NCBI GenBank assembly: GCA_029204225.1
Contig: CM055112.1
Coordinates: 23,615,171-23,679,170, forward strand
Length of the DNA stretch: 64,000 nucleotides
Reading direction: 5' to 3'
Source of the DNA: Diphasiastrum complanatum
Lineage: Eukaryota > Streptophyta > Lycopodiopsida > Lycopodiales > Lycopodiaceae
Position 1 is the first letter of the stretch, and each line of letters opens with the position of its first letter. Both the position numbers and the translations under genes were made by a program. Below, piece after piece: positions 36,580-47,720 of the stretch. The notes below the pieces were generated by a model. It searched no databases. It saw only the letters and a list, made by a program, of their open reading frames with translations, and had not been told where the DNA came from.

Positions 36580-36990
36580 GGTCCAATAAAAATGAAATTT
36601 CATAAGAGTTAAATAGCCCCTAACTAGTACGCCTTTAGGGCCAGTTACCATTAAGGGCAATGAGCATGTCCTAATGCGACCCACGTACCGTTGCCCTAAT
36701 CTCTAGAACGTTCCACCAAGGGCCTCTAAATAGTATATATAGGGCTATTGATTAGATGTTCGCAATTTATGGATTATCTAGACTATTCTTGAGCTCTTCG
36801 TGGGAGAATCCTTTGCTATTGCTTGTAGGCTTTATATCAGATGCTCTTGGTCATTCTTCGTGGGAGATTGCTTGATTGTGTCTATTGTAGTCATTTATGC
36901 TTTATTGATACAATATCACTAGATTGAGTGTATAACTTGATATCCAAGCACTTCCTTCCTTGGAGGGGTTTTCTCCACACGTGGATCTCC
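36580..36990 (+). repeat. LTR-like promoter and U5 segment
   Basis: Contains a strong TATA box (AGTATATATAGGGC near 36733) and the words TTCGTGGGAGA (twice, near 36798 and 36861). TTCGTGGGAGATTG also occurs at 56321 in another LTR, marking a shared family. The outer ends were not resolved. Confidence 0.45.
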
Positions 36991-37129
36991 AGTTTTTTTG
37001 GCAGATCTTTAGCAAGCGGAAATACTTCTACTAAAGTTGTCTGCAATGAAAAATGACTTTTTTTTTTTTCGTTGTTTTTGTGCAGATTATTTTTGACAAC
37101 TACTATCTGAGTAATACCTATAGAGTACT

Positions 37130-38230
37130 AACTATTGAATAGTGCAGATTTTCTGAGTAGTACCTATTGCATCCAATTTGGAGAAGATTTTGGCACTTTT
37201 TCATCAACATTCGTTTGTTGGCTTTTGAGAATATTTGGAGGCTCCATCGCCCTATTCTTGAGGTTATTTTGGCAGCTTGCTTCCTTACTTGGTGCTTTAG
37301 TTGGTGGACATTTTGGCAGCTTCTTCACCACCTATCACTTGCTATCATGGTCTTTGGCACTTGAGTAGAGCCTACATTGAGGTGACAACTTGTGTCCTCT
37401 CCCTCAAGGTTTGTGCTTTTTCACATACTTTATTGTTTTAGAATCATTTATCTTCATTTGGTTTAGATTTGGTCTTTACAAAACAAAAAACAACAAAATT
37501 ATGTTTGGGTTTATATGGTTTTTGCTCAATTCCATTTCTATTATTCGTTTTCCATTTTTGATTCTATTATTTGTTTTCCATTGTTGTGTTTCGTTTTGTG
37601 TGTTTTTGTCACAATTTTATTAGAAAAAGAAAAAGAAAAAAAAAAGAGGCAGAAGAAGAAAGAGAAACATTGTGTGTGCTTGTGTGTTTTACATATCGTG
37701 TGTGCTCATTAAAATTTCGTGTTGTGCCTTGCCTCCTTTTTTTGTCACTTAACCATGTGTTTCTCTATGTTTATCGTGGTGATACAACTTTTGAGTGTAT
37801 GTTTGGGACCTGGTTGACACGTCTTCAATACTGCTTTGACACTTATCGCCCAAAATTGATTGATTCCCAAAAGATTGTCAATGCAGTTCTTCTCTCAGGT
37901 GGTCTTGCTTATTCTAAGTGGCGTTGTGTTGTCATCTGTCGATCTTTGAGTGGCATGTCTTTCTACATGTACTTCACCTCTGTACATTATTAGCTAATGA
38001 TGCATCTGCTTTTGAGGGTCCTCTAGCTAATATGAGTGGTGTCAAAGATATTGAGAGTGATACTGAAGAGCATCCTTTCAAATCTATTTTTGAGTCACCT
38101 TGTGAGCTTCCTTTTGCAAGTGAGGTTGAGCCTTATTGTGAGGATGGGAGTGATAGTATCACATAGTGTGAGAGATTCACATGATACAGTGATAGTATGA
38201 CACAGTGTGAGAGATCCACATGAGATAGTG
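37130..38230 (+). pseudogene. Gag-like LTR-element remnant
   Basis: The plus frame around 37790-37960 reads FGTWLTRLQYCFDTYRPKLI then DSQKIVNAVLLSGGLAYSKW, resembling the helical core of Ty3/gypsy gag proteins. An acidic tail (DIESDTEEHPFKSIF) follows after a shift. The upstream 37.1-37.6 kb is low-complexity T-rich leader. No pol was found. Confidence 0.45.
38151..38228 (+). repeat. 39-bp tandem duplication
   Basis: Two similar 39-bp units begin TGATAGTAT at 38151 and 38190, each with GTGTGAGAGAT and CACATGA. Confidence 0.85.
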
Positions 38231-38239
38231 TCACATGTA

Positions 38240-38650
38240 TTTTGAATCCCTTTGGTTGTTGTAAAATGTAGATTGTAATTTTCGATTGTGAAAGGCTAAC
38301 TCACCAGCCTATGGAGACAATCGTAGATTGCAGTGTAAATATTAGTTGTAGTGACTAATTTCGGAATGGTTAGGGGGATATTGGACCTCATGAGAGTTTG
38401 TTGGACTGACCTCCTAAAAAGTAGGAGGGTTGACAGGTCAACAGGATGTGTCATATTCTCATTGGAACACTTGGTCCAGTGCATGAGTGGCACTTGTCGA
38501 CGGACGGATAGGACATGTCATATGCTCATTGGGACATATGTCAAATAGTCTACCTACTAGCTTGCCTATGTGTCAAGGTACTGCCAAGTGGCAAGTGTCA
38601 GCTGTGCATGGAGTTTGCCATGAATCAATGCTAGGATGTGTTAGTTTGCT
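38240..38650. other. LTR-like sequence, ends unresolved
   Basis: A purine run (TTAGGGGGA near 38370) is followed by ATTGGACCTC and by two 70-bp-spaced similar blocks (TGTCATATTCTCATTGG and TGTCATATGCTCATTGG). Possibly the 3' LTR of the gag-like remnant to the left. Confidence 0.3.
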
Positions 38651-38657
38651 TGTTGAT

Positions 38658-39110
38658 CTATGTATGGTTACTTGAGGTTAATAAATAGATGGATTTGTTG
38701 AGTAAGGCTGTATATTTACTTAAGGTTTTGTCAGTTTGTTTGCAACATTTGCTTTCTAAACATCTGGAGAAACATGAGGTGATTTGAGGATGTCTCTGGG
38801 TTACTCTGATGACAAGGCTGGAGATCTCGTCGTAGTAAAACCTCTCGCGTATCATGAGTGCCACACAACATGGATCCTCACATGTGACAAGTAAACATGA
38901 TGTGATTGGTGTATCACGAAATAGACAGTAATATCTCAATATCATAATAGGTTGGGCATATGAAGATAAAGTGCTACTTAGTCTCCACCTCGCCTAGGGA
39001 ACATAGCTCACAACGGGGTACCCCAAAAACATCTACTCCCAATCTCAAGCTGATGCAAGGAGACACGATGTTGACCCTAGCCCGTATTGTACATGAAAGC
39101 ATAGTGATCT
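38658..39110 (-). pseudogene. LINE C-terminal fragment
   Basis: The minus strand gives RVSLHQLEIGSRC, CELCSLGEVETK then HFIFICPTYYDI and RYYCLFRDTPITS. This matches the C-terminal zinc region of the LINE at 50.3-53.0 kb (RVSSHQLAIETGRY, CQLCSLHEMEDEFHFIFRCP, RYHCLYRDTPLTL). Stops and a shift are present. The orientation is opposite to the LINE cluster. Confidence 0.78.
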
Positions 39111-39729
39111 AAAGTTGTCACATATACTGGCCCTATGGGATTTGGCATCATTGGCATCTTTAGTTAGGGTTTGGTGGAAGCTTGGAGAGCAAGCACCCTA
39201 CTTTAGTGATTTGTTGACAATTTTGGAGCCCGTAACATTGCAGCTTGGGGCCCTATGGTGGATTGCTAATCTTCTGGCAGCTTTTGAGCATCGTTTATTA
39301 CTTTTCTTGCTTATTCTTTTTGTTTTGCAAAAATCCAGCCTACATAGGATTTGTATTATTGTTTGTAAGTTCTTCAATACTCAGTATTTTTCAGATCTAT
39401 CAATTGCAATAGACTTGTTGTGGTAGGTTGCTGGTAGGGTAGGGCCTTTTCCCTTTCCATTCAGTGATTATCCCTTGTTCTTTGTTGATTGTCAGTTTGA
39501 AACCTAGTTTGCTGATTTTTGGAGAAGAAGAATCTGTGAGCGGTTAGAACTTGATTGTAGAAGGTCTACTCTATCTGGTTCTCAAAGGAATTTAGGGTAA
39601 TCTATCTACATACTTGGTTTGAGGTGCCGAGCACTTGTTCTTGCTTTGTTTCAATGACTTTAGCAGCTTGATTTTTCATAACTTTGTACATTGTTTCGCT
39701 TTTGCTACCTATTCTTCTGCTATGGCATC

Positions 39730-39905
39730 ACAAGCAATACTAATCAAGATTTTGAGAGGATTGATGCACTTTCTGCTAAGGTTGATGGCATGGAGCTCAT
39801 GTTGAAGCAAATTTGGAGCAATTGAAACCTGGTCCTACACTTGAAAGGGCTAGCAGCATTGGTAATTTGGGTGGTGAACTAGTTCAAGTGAAAGAGAATT
39901 CTAGC
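39730..39905 (+). pseudogene. Gag N-terminus-like scrap
   Basis: In shifting frames the plus strand reads SNTNQDFERIDALSAKVDGM, typical of the N-terminal helix of plant LTR-element gag proteins, then decays. The upstream 39.1-39.7 kb is T-rich leader-like sequence. Confidence 0.35.
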
Positions 39906-40019
39906 CAAAGTTGTCCAGGTACTCAATGCTCTTGATAGAGTCCTTCAACAATTGTTGTTCTACTTTTTGCATTGGTGCAATATCAAACTTTTTTGATGTG
40001 ATAGTTAATGTAATGCTAG

Positions 40020-40395
40020 ATCTGTGATGAGGATTCGGATGATGATATTGACATACATGTCCTGCTACGGAAGAAAACCCGTCAATGTTGTAGACAGCCA
40101 ATACAACCTTCATCTCGACGTACCGATCAACGGACACTTCGGGCTTATTTTACTTGATCTCTCTTCTTCAGCTGGACCGGGTTGTGGGCATCCCTGCTTT
40201 CTTGTCAGTCCTACATGGTCCGGGTTGTCGGCGTTTTATTGTTTACATTAATTTAGTTCTCATGTACAATTTTCTTCAGTCTGCACATTGACGATGCTCC
40301 CATGCATCTTTGTACATATGTATCTGTCTTATGCACCTATGGGTGCCTTCAAGATGTTAGTAAAGCTTCTTCTTCTTCTCTCTGTCTCGATGCTA
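40020..40395 (+). mobile_element. LINE 3' end fragment
   Basis: The end CTTATGCACCTATGGGTGCC, TTAGTAAAGCTTCTTCTTC and CTCTCTGTCT parallels the 3' end of LINE-2 (CTTATGTACCTTTGGGTACC, then GTTAATAAT and a CT tract). Upstream, an acidic-basic stretch (DEDSDDDIDIH) resembles the LINE-1 tail (DDDEDDSRL). It directly precedes the LINE-1 leader interrupted by gypsy B. Confidence 0.6.
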
Positions 40396-40423
40396 GCGCC
40401 CATCCAACGCGCCATTTGTCCAC

Positions 40424-40874
40424 AGTTATGAACGTAGCCACGGCTGATCTAGATTTAGTCTATGAAAGCATCACATAAGCAAGACTTAACCCTAGAAAGC
40501 AGGAGAGAGAAAGCTTAAAGAGACTAAAGAAGGAGATCATATCATAAGCCAAGTAACAAATGACACAGAATCCCTACTTATAGCCAAGAGGAAGCCCTAA
40601 AAGGAAGCTTCCAGTGGCTAGGGCCAAACTGAGAGGGAAAATAGTGCGCCCTCCAAGAAGGCCCCCACTCTCAGTAATATGACCAAATAACCAATATAGT
40701 GAATCATAGGGCCCAAGGCCAATAATATGGTCTAAATGTCAATAATAGAGCCCAAGGCCAACCATATAGTCTAAATGTCAAATAATGAATAAAAAAGGGC
40801 CCAAAGCCTGCTTATGCATAAAGTAAAGTAAATGTAAATGGACATGGCGAATGTAATGAGCCGAGCCCATAACT
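40424..40874 (-). repeat. 3' LTR of gypsy B
   Basis: 451 bp; the internal neighbour on the minus strand is GTGTCGGGGAG (polypurine tract). Confidence 0.95.
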
Positions 40875-40918
40875 CTCCCCGACACAAAAATAAGACCCAA
40901 CTGCCATAAAGGACTGGA

Positions 40919-43900
40919 TCAAGTAACAACAAGCCCTGGAGGATCAACTGGGACAGCATCTGGTGTAGTAACAACTGGAGCAACAGCTGATGTAGAGGAA
41001 TCAACAAGTGCGGCAAGAGCACGAGCCTGATCCGCAAGTGACGGTGTATGATAAAAGACATCAATAGGCTCCCATGTGGCCTCCTCAACAGGACGACCAT
41101 CCCAGTGGACTAGGAACTGAATCTGCCGGCGGCGTCGACTATGATGCAAACGCACCTGAAGGATAGCAGCAGGTAATAAAGGAAAGAGATCCGGTGCAGT
41201 AGGAAACTCAGCATCATGAGGAGCATCATCCTCAATAGCAGCACGTAATAAACTGACATGGAATATATCACAGGCACGTGTGGAAGCAGGAAGCTGAAGA
41301 CGATATGTAACTGGACTAAGAACCTCCAATATACAATAAGGCCCATAATAACGTGGTGCAAGCTTCTCAGTAGAAGCATGGCCCTGAATAAAATGATGAC
41401 GTGCAAACCGTAGGCGTAGATATACCATATCACCAACATGAAACTCAACATGACGTCGATGACGATCAACTGAAGCCTGATAACGCTGCTGGACCTGCTG
41501 CAAATGGGAACTGGCCTGGAGAATAAGCTCACGAGCACCTGATAGAAATGAAGACAATGTCATAGGTGTATCCTCGGGAGGAAGAGGAATACCAGGTAAA
41601 AGAGGTGCATAACCATGAGATAATAAAAATGGTGCAACGCCGGTGCTGGTACTAACAGAGCTGTTATAGCTATACTCTGCCAAACATAAGTGCTGATCCT
41701 AATCCTTCCCTGAAGGAGTAACAAAATGGCGCAAATAATCCTCAAGGATCCTGTTAAGGACCTCAGACTGCCCATCAGAAGTAGAATGATAAGCAGACCC
41801 CATAAAAAGCTGTACATCCAATATACGCATAAGCTCTATCCAGAACAATGATGTAAACTTACTATCCCGATCAGAAAGGATAGTACGAGGAAACCCATGT
41901 AGGCGAAATATCTCTGAAAGGAACAAGCGTGCACACTGCTCTGCTGTGATAGTACTGCGGACGGGTATGAAATGTGCCTGTTTCGAGAACCTGTCAACTA
42001 CCACCATACATGAATTGTGACCACGACGGGTGCGGGGAAGGCCAACGATGAAGTCCATAGAAATATCAGTCCACTGGCGGTGAGGAATAGGCCAACTCTG
42101 AAGCAAACCAGCGGACTTAGCACGGGAGTACTTATTACGTAAGCAGAAAGGACAGGTACAAAAAAGTACAACAAGCTCTTTCCTAAGGGATGGCCAATAG
42201 AAATGATCCTTAAGACGAGCATAAGACTTCTGAAAACCAAAATGACCCCCAACTGGGGACGAATGAGCATCCGAAAACAACTGAGAACGGATACCCAAAG
42301 AACTAGGAATACAAAGAGAACCATGATGATAAAGACGGTGGTCAACAATGGAATAAGCCTGATGAGGTGAAGACGACATAGGTGGAGCAGAACTATAAAC
42401 ATCACGAAAATCAGAACATGTAAGATAAGCAGATGGAAGATCATCAAACCAGGAAGGGATCGTGACAACAACGGTATTCAATAAAGCAGGAAGTCTAGAC
42501 AATGCGTCAGCAGCAGTGTTAGCACGAGCAAGACGATACAAAATAGAAAAATCAAAAGATTGTAAAAACTGCAACCAACGAAACTGACGATCACTAAGAT
42601 CACGCTGGGAGAAGAGATAATGTAAGGACTGATGATCAGTAACGATATCAAAAGGAACACGGTACAGGTAATGGCGCCACTTCTTAAGAGCATAGATAAT
42701 GGCAAGAAGCTCTTTCTCATGGACAGAATAACGTTGCTCATAAGAGCGTAAACGACGCGACTCATAAGCAATAATACACTGAGACTGACGAAGCAAGGCA
42801 CCCAAACCAACATTACTAGCATCGGTCTCAACAATAAATTTCTGATCAAACTGTGGTAAACACAGGACAGAGGCCTCCACAACAGCACGATGAAGAGCGT
42901 CAAAGGCGAACTGACAATCAGATGTCCAAACAAAAGCACTAGACTTCTTCAAAAGGGCATGAAGAGGGGCAGCCACAGTGGCAAAGTGAGGAACAGGACG
43001 ACGAAGGTGAGTAGCGAGACCAAGAAACATGCGAACATGGTGGACATCTGTGGGAACAGGCCAATCAGCGATTGCCTGAACCTTATGAGGGTCCAAACGA
43101 ATACGACCATCACAAATGAGAAATCCTAAAAACTCAATCTCAACAACAACAAAGGAACACTTAGAAAGTTTAGCAAACAACTGGTGATGAACAAGCAATT
43201 GAAAAACAGATGAAAGATGTAACACATGCTCATCAAGAGTCTTACTAAAAACAAGAATATCATCAAAATAAACTAAAACACAACGACCAAGGAGAGGACG
43301 CATGATGTTATTCATCACATTCTGGAACGTAGGTGGACCATTAGTAACACCAAAAGGAAGAACACGAAACTCATACAAACCAAGATGGGTACGAAACGCA
43401 GTCTTGTGTTCGTCCGAAGGATGCATCCTAATCTGGTGATAGCCGAAACGTAAGTCTATCTTAGAGAAAAGATGAGAGGTGCCTAACTGGTCAAAGAGAT
43501 CATCCATGTGAGGAATAGGATACTGGTTACGGATGATCAACTTATTGAGGGCACGATAATCAATGCAGAGGCATTTGGAACCATCTTTCTTACTGACAAG
43601 GAGAACAGGGGCACCAAAAGGACTGTGACTAGGAACAATAAGGCCCTGATCTAGTAAAGCAGTAATCTGAAGCTCAACCTCATCACGCTCAGACTTAGAC
43701 ATACGGTAAGGAGGCCGGGAGGGAGGAGCAGAACTAGGACGCAAATCAATATGGTGGTTCACATCACGTAATGGTGGTAGCGTCGTAGGTTCTGAAAAGA
43801 CAAATGCATACTGATGTAATAAGTCAAAGATCACCTGAGGAACAACTGCTGGAGGAGAGGTAGTCACTGGAGAATCTGCTGCAGCACGCTGAACACATAA

Positions 43901-44332
43901 TAAAGCTGCACAATGAGCCTTAGGTAGGCTGCGGATAAACTGCTTCCCACTGATCAGCTGGAAATCTGCCTTAGAATCAATACCAGCAAGTGAGCGGGTC
44001 ATTGCATCATGAACAAATGTCAATGTCTGCTGAGCCAGGTCCAAAGTAACCGCTCCCAATGAAGCAAACCAATCAGCACCAAGGATAAGGTCGTAGCGCT
44101 CCAGAGGAATGATATAAAGATCTGCCTGTCCAGAAAAATCACCAATGCGGTAGGATAATCCCTGAAACATCTGAGAACTAGGAAATGAGTGAGAACTGAC
44201 AACCTCAACTGTGAGAGGCTGTGGAGCAGGAATAGGTGAAGCGCGTATCCGGCTGAGAACATAACTGCTGATAAAGAAATGAGTGTTGCCGGTATCAACT
44301 AAAGCAATATACTCACGACCAGTAATGCGCAC
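40919..44332 (-). pseudogene. Gypsy B pol with a single in-frame amber codon
   Basis: Protease has the intact DTG (YIALVDTGNTHFFIS). Reverse transcriptase has SKIDLRFGYHQI and YFDD near 43260-43285. RNase H is complete (VETDASNVGLGALL, HEKELLAIIYALKKW, DIVTDHQSLHYLF). Integrase has HHCC (HSSPVGGHFGF, CPFCLRNK) and the D, D and E of the core. At 41699-41701 a TAG replaces the Trp expected in KDWDQHL. The same frame then continues through AEYSYNSS to the chromodomain (QFLVHWDGRPVEEATWEP) and stops at 40919. Gypsy A has the same TAG. Confidence 0.93.
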
Positions 44333-45622
44333 ACGTAGCCGAATGGAGCGAGGACCGGGGCACCCTGTCCAAGTAGCATAAGCAAGCTGAGCATGGCAAG
44401 TAGCAGGAAGTAAATCAGTAGAAGGCTCAGGAGATAGATCAGGCTCATCAGATATATGAATGTAGATATCGGACTCATCTGGGGTAGTGCCCTCATGGTA
44501 GAAAACAACAGTAGAAGTAGGCAGGGGCTGGCGGCAATCACGAGCAATGTGGCCAGGACTCTTACAACGAAAGCAAAGACGCTTCTGCTGAATGTCAGCG
44601 AACTCTGCAGACGTGTAACGTCGGACAAAAGCAGGACGAGGAGGCGGAGGGCAAGGAGCGGGAGAAGTAAGAGAAGAGGTCGGGACGACAGTGAATGGGG
44701 CAGATGGGGCCGGAGATGGTAGAGGTGAAAGAGATGGACGGGGTCGGGAAAAGCGAATGGGAGCAGGATCAGGGTACTTATGCTATAAAGTACTAGCAAG
44801 GGACATGGCCTCAACAAGTGTGGGTGGACGGAAAGAAGAGACATCGTATCGTAGAGCACCACGAAGTCCAGCAATGTAGGGAAATAAGCTCGGTGGGCTG
44901 AAGATCTGTAAAGAGGTAGGAAAGGTCCATAAACTGATCTGTATAGGAAGAAAGATCACCAGTCTGAGTAAGACTTTAGAATATATCACGCTGGCGGCTC
45001 AGCCACTAAGGGTCAATCATAGCATGACGAAGACCACGACGAAAGGTAGGCCATAACTGGAGACCGTCCCGATCAGGGTCAAGTCGGTAGACCCGCCACC
45101 AAGTGGCAGCACGTCCATCTAAATGTAAGGCGGCTAACTGGATCTTTTGAGGATCAGTCTTAGGGTAAATCTGAAAATAAGTATCAAGCTTTGCAAACCA
45201 ATTCTCTAACAAGTTCCCGTCACAGGAACCAGAATAGGTGGCAAGCTGTACCCGATCACGAAAATCTCGAGCAAAATGTGGCTCAGGAGCTAGATGTCGT
45301 GGAAAATGTGACTCAGGAGCTGTAGGACGTGGAAAACCGGGTGGTGGGTTAGGTGGAAAATGAGGCCCACCGCCAAAGTAGACGAGGATGGAAGTCCAAA
45401 TGGAGACCCAAATGATGAATGAACAGGGGCTTTGCCAGGTCCATGTGGCTGTAAGGAATCAATCTGTGACTGCATAGTGGCAAAGCCGGTCTGTAGAGTG
45501 GTAAAACTGGTCATCATTTGGTCGAAACGACTACTGAGAAGAGTAAGAGAGTCACGCATATCAGCAAACTGTTCATCTAAAGGTCCGGAATGACTCGCAG
45601 GTGTAGTGGGTGAGCTAGCCAT
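44333..45622 (-). pseudogene. Gypsy B gag
   Basis: ATG at 45622 (MASSPTTPA). It has the same layout as gypsy A gag, ending in the knuckle CFRCKSPGHIARDC and reading without a stop through LAYATWTGCPGP into protease, so gag-pol was one frame. Lesions: 4 bp lost near 45377, a stop in DPQWL near 45008, 2 bp lost near 44880 and a CAG-to-TAG stop near 44785. The intact knuckle and capsid core lie in different frames. Confidence 0.9.
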
Positions 45623-46629
45623 GAGGAAGAAAAAGTAAGCGAGAAAAGAAATGTGCCAAACAATTGGACGAACTGAAGGAGAAGACATAAGTCGTCACAA
45701 CAGGCACGCCAATGAAAAGACACAATAGAACTCGCGATGGAAGATGAACGGAAAGGACAACTAAGTAAGAAATACCTCGTAACCGCAACCGGAAGTGAGC
45801 TGAAAAATAGCGGCGATATGTCGAGGTACCGGGCAACCTCCAAAAAAGATGCTAAGGGCCCGACAACGTGGAGTAAACGGTGGGTAAAAGTATGGGAAAC
45901 AATAATGGATTATGGGGCTGGAAAGGGAGCAGCAAGGAAAGGAAGTGATAACAAAAAGGAAGTATGGGCAGTGAGGAAACAAGGCTGAAAAATCAGAGAT
46001 CGCCCTTCAAGGGTAAAAAAAAGTTTGCGATAAAGACGGGGAGTAATCCCGATGCGCGATGAAGTTGGGTGGGAGTGGCTTTCGAAGCATCTGGGCGTGT
46101 TTGTATTGTCCGGAGTAGGGTTGCGAACACAGACAGCAGTGTAGGAGGGTGAGCTGAAATTGAGGCGGATGTAGGGCGCCAGCTATGGTGGAGTGTGGGC
46201 GTCCAAGAGAGGTAGTAAACGGCAAAAAAAAAAGTTGGATCAAAAAGATGGGTTGGTAGGGCGCTAGGAGTGGCTGATGGAAGGTGGCGAATAGGGGCAG
46301 CAAAAAGCGGAAATTTTCAGCAAAGGAAGGAGCAGTAGGGTGCTGGTCAGCAAGCATGAGGGCGCCCAATAGGGCAGCAAATAGGAGGCAATAGGGCGCC
46401 CAAAATAGGGGAGGAAAAAGGCTGCAAATGCAGCAGTAGGCAGCCAGCAAGAGGGCGCTAGAAATGGGCAACAAGTGGGCGTCTGTCCTCCTCCGATCCG
46501 TCGTGAAAATCTGCAAGACAAGTGTGGAGAAATGCTGAAGATCCGACTGAAAAATGGTGAAGATCCAAGCTGAAAATGGGCGCCCTCCTGTGAGAGAAAA
46601 ATCTGCTCAATGGAGATGCTCAGGAAAGT

Positions 46630-46641
46630 GCTGTGATACCA
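46630..46641 (-). promoter_or_regulatory. Primer-binding site of gypsy B, one mismatch
   Basis: The minus strand reads TGGTATCACAGC; gypsy A and the copia elements have TGGTATCAGAGC. Confidence 0.88.
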
Positions 46642-47092
46642 AGTTATGAACGTAGCCACGGCTGATCTAGATTTAGTCTATGAAAGCATCACATAAGCAA
46701 GACTTAACCCTAGAAAGCAGGAGAGAGAAAGCTTAAAGAGACTAAAGAAGGAGATCATATCATAAGCCAAGTAACAAATGACACAGAATCCCTACTTATA
46801 GCCAAGAGGAAGCCCTAAAAGGAAGCTTCCAGTGGCTAGGGCCAAACTGAGAGGGAAAATAGTGCGCCCTCCAAGAAGGCCCCCACTCTCAGTAATATGA
46901 CCAAATAACCAATATAGTGAATCATAGGGCCCAAGGCCAATAATATGGTCTAAATGTCAATAATAGGGCCCAAGGCCAACCATATAGTCTAAATGTCAAA
47001 TAATGAATAAAAAAGGGCCCAAAGCCTGCTTATGCATAAAGTAAAGTAAATGTAAATGGACATGGCGAATGTAATGAGCCGAGTCCATAACT
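46642..47092 (-). repeat. 5' LTR of gypsy B
   Basis: 451 bp. Adjacent primer site at 46630-46641. Confidence 0.95.
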
Positions 47093-47097
47093 TCCAC

Positions 47098-47720
47098 CCT
47101 CCTAGCGTGCCTTTCTGGCCACCTGCCGCCTTTCTGGCTGCCACCCACCTATCCACTAGCTGCCAGCCAAATGTCCGCCACCCAGTGTGCCACCTGTCCA
47201 CCCTTCTAGCACTCCTTTCTGGCTATCTGCCGCCTTTCTGGCTATCTGCTGCCTGCCACCTGTCCGCCAGCTGCCAACCAGTGGGCTTCTTTCTGGCCAC
47301 CTATCCGTTTGCCGCTAGCGAGCCACCTGTCCACTCTCCTAACCCAGCTCGCCACCTGTCCACCTGACCGCCATCTGGGCGCCACTTGCTGCCATGCCTC
47401 CCAAGAAAATTAGGTCCCCTCTTGCCACACAAGCAGCTGCCTGCATGGCAGACCAGCCCGTTGCCATGCAGGCAACACCTGCCTGCGTGACAGATCCTGC
47501 TATGGCCGTGCAGGCAGTGCCTGTCTGCATGGCAGAAGCCCCCGTCCATGTCCCTGTCTCAACCTCCACCTCCTTCCTCTGATCGTACCCCTTTTCGATA
47601 CTGCTGGGATACTTCAGTTTCCTAAACAAACTACCGCTCTTCCACCAAAGTCTTCGTGTTTTGCTGAGGGTATTGGATCTCCATATCAGGACCTACATTT
47701 CCCCCACCACCATTTCTAAT
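47098..47720 (+). mobile_element. LINE-1 5' region, Pro/Cys-rich low-complexity leader
   Basis: C-rich imperfect repeats of CCACCTGTCCA and CTTTCTGGC words lead into a short frame (MPPKKIRSPLATQAAACMAD) and then the end of an endonuclease domain (ISNHSFLSFDIGHLQPTHP near 47712-47765, matching ISDHSLVRLSLGHI of LINE-2). Most of the endonuclease is missing. The leader is continuous with 40396-40423 across gypsy B. Confidence 0.6.

Larger units (their letters stand above)
40424..47092 (-). mobile_element. Gypsy B: young complete-ended chromovirus
   Basis: 6,669 bp with LTRs at 40424-40874 and 46642-47092 (both 451 bp, AGTTATG/CATAACT) and a perfect target duplication TCCAC (40419-40423, 47093-47097). 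By eye the two LTRs differ at only two positions, so the insertion is recent. It is the sister of gypsy A. Pol is open from protease to chromodomain except for one amber codon. Gag carries a 4-bp deletion, a 2-bp deletion and several CAG-to-TAG stops, so the copy probably moved with proteins supplied by other elements. Confidence 0.96.

Noticed and set aside
36580-38230. An endogenous pararetrovirus or viral insertion
   Set aside because: No movement protein, coat protein or viral replicase motif was seen anywhere; the gag-like text fits LTR retrotransposons.
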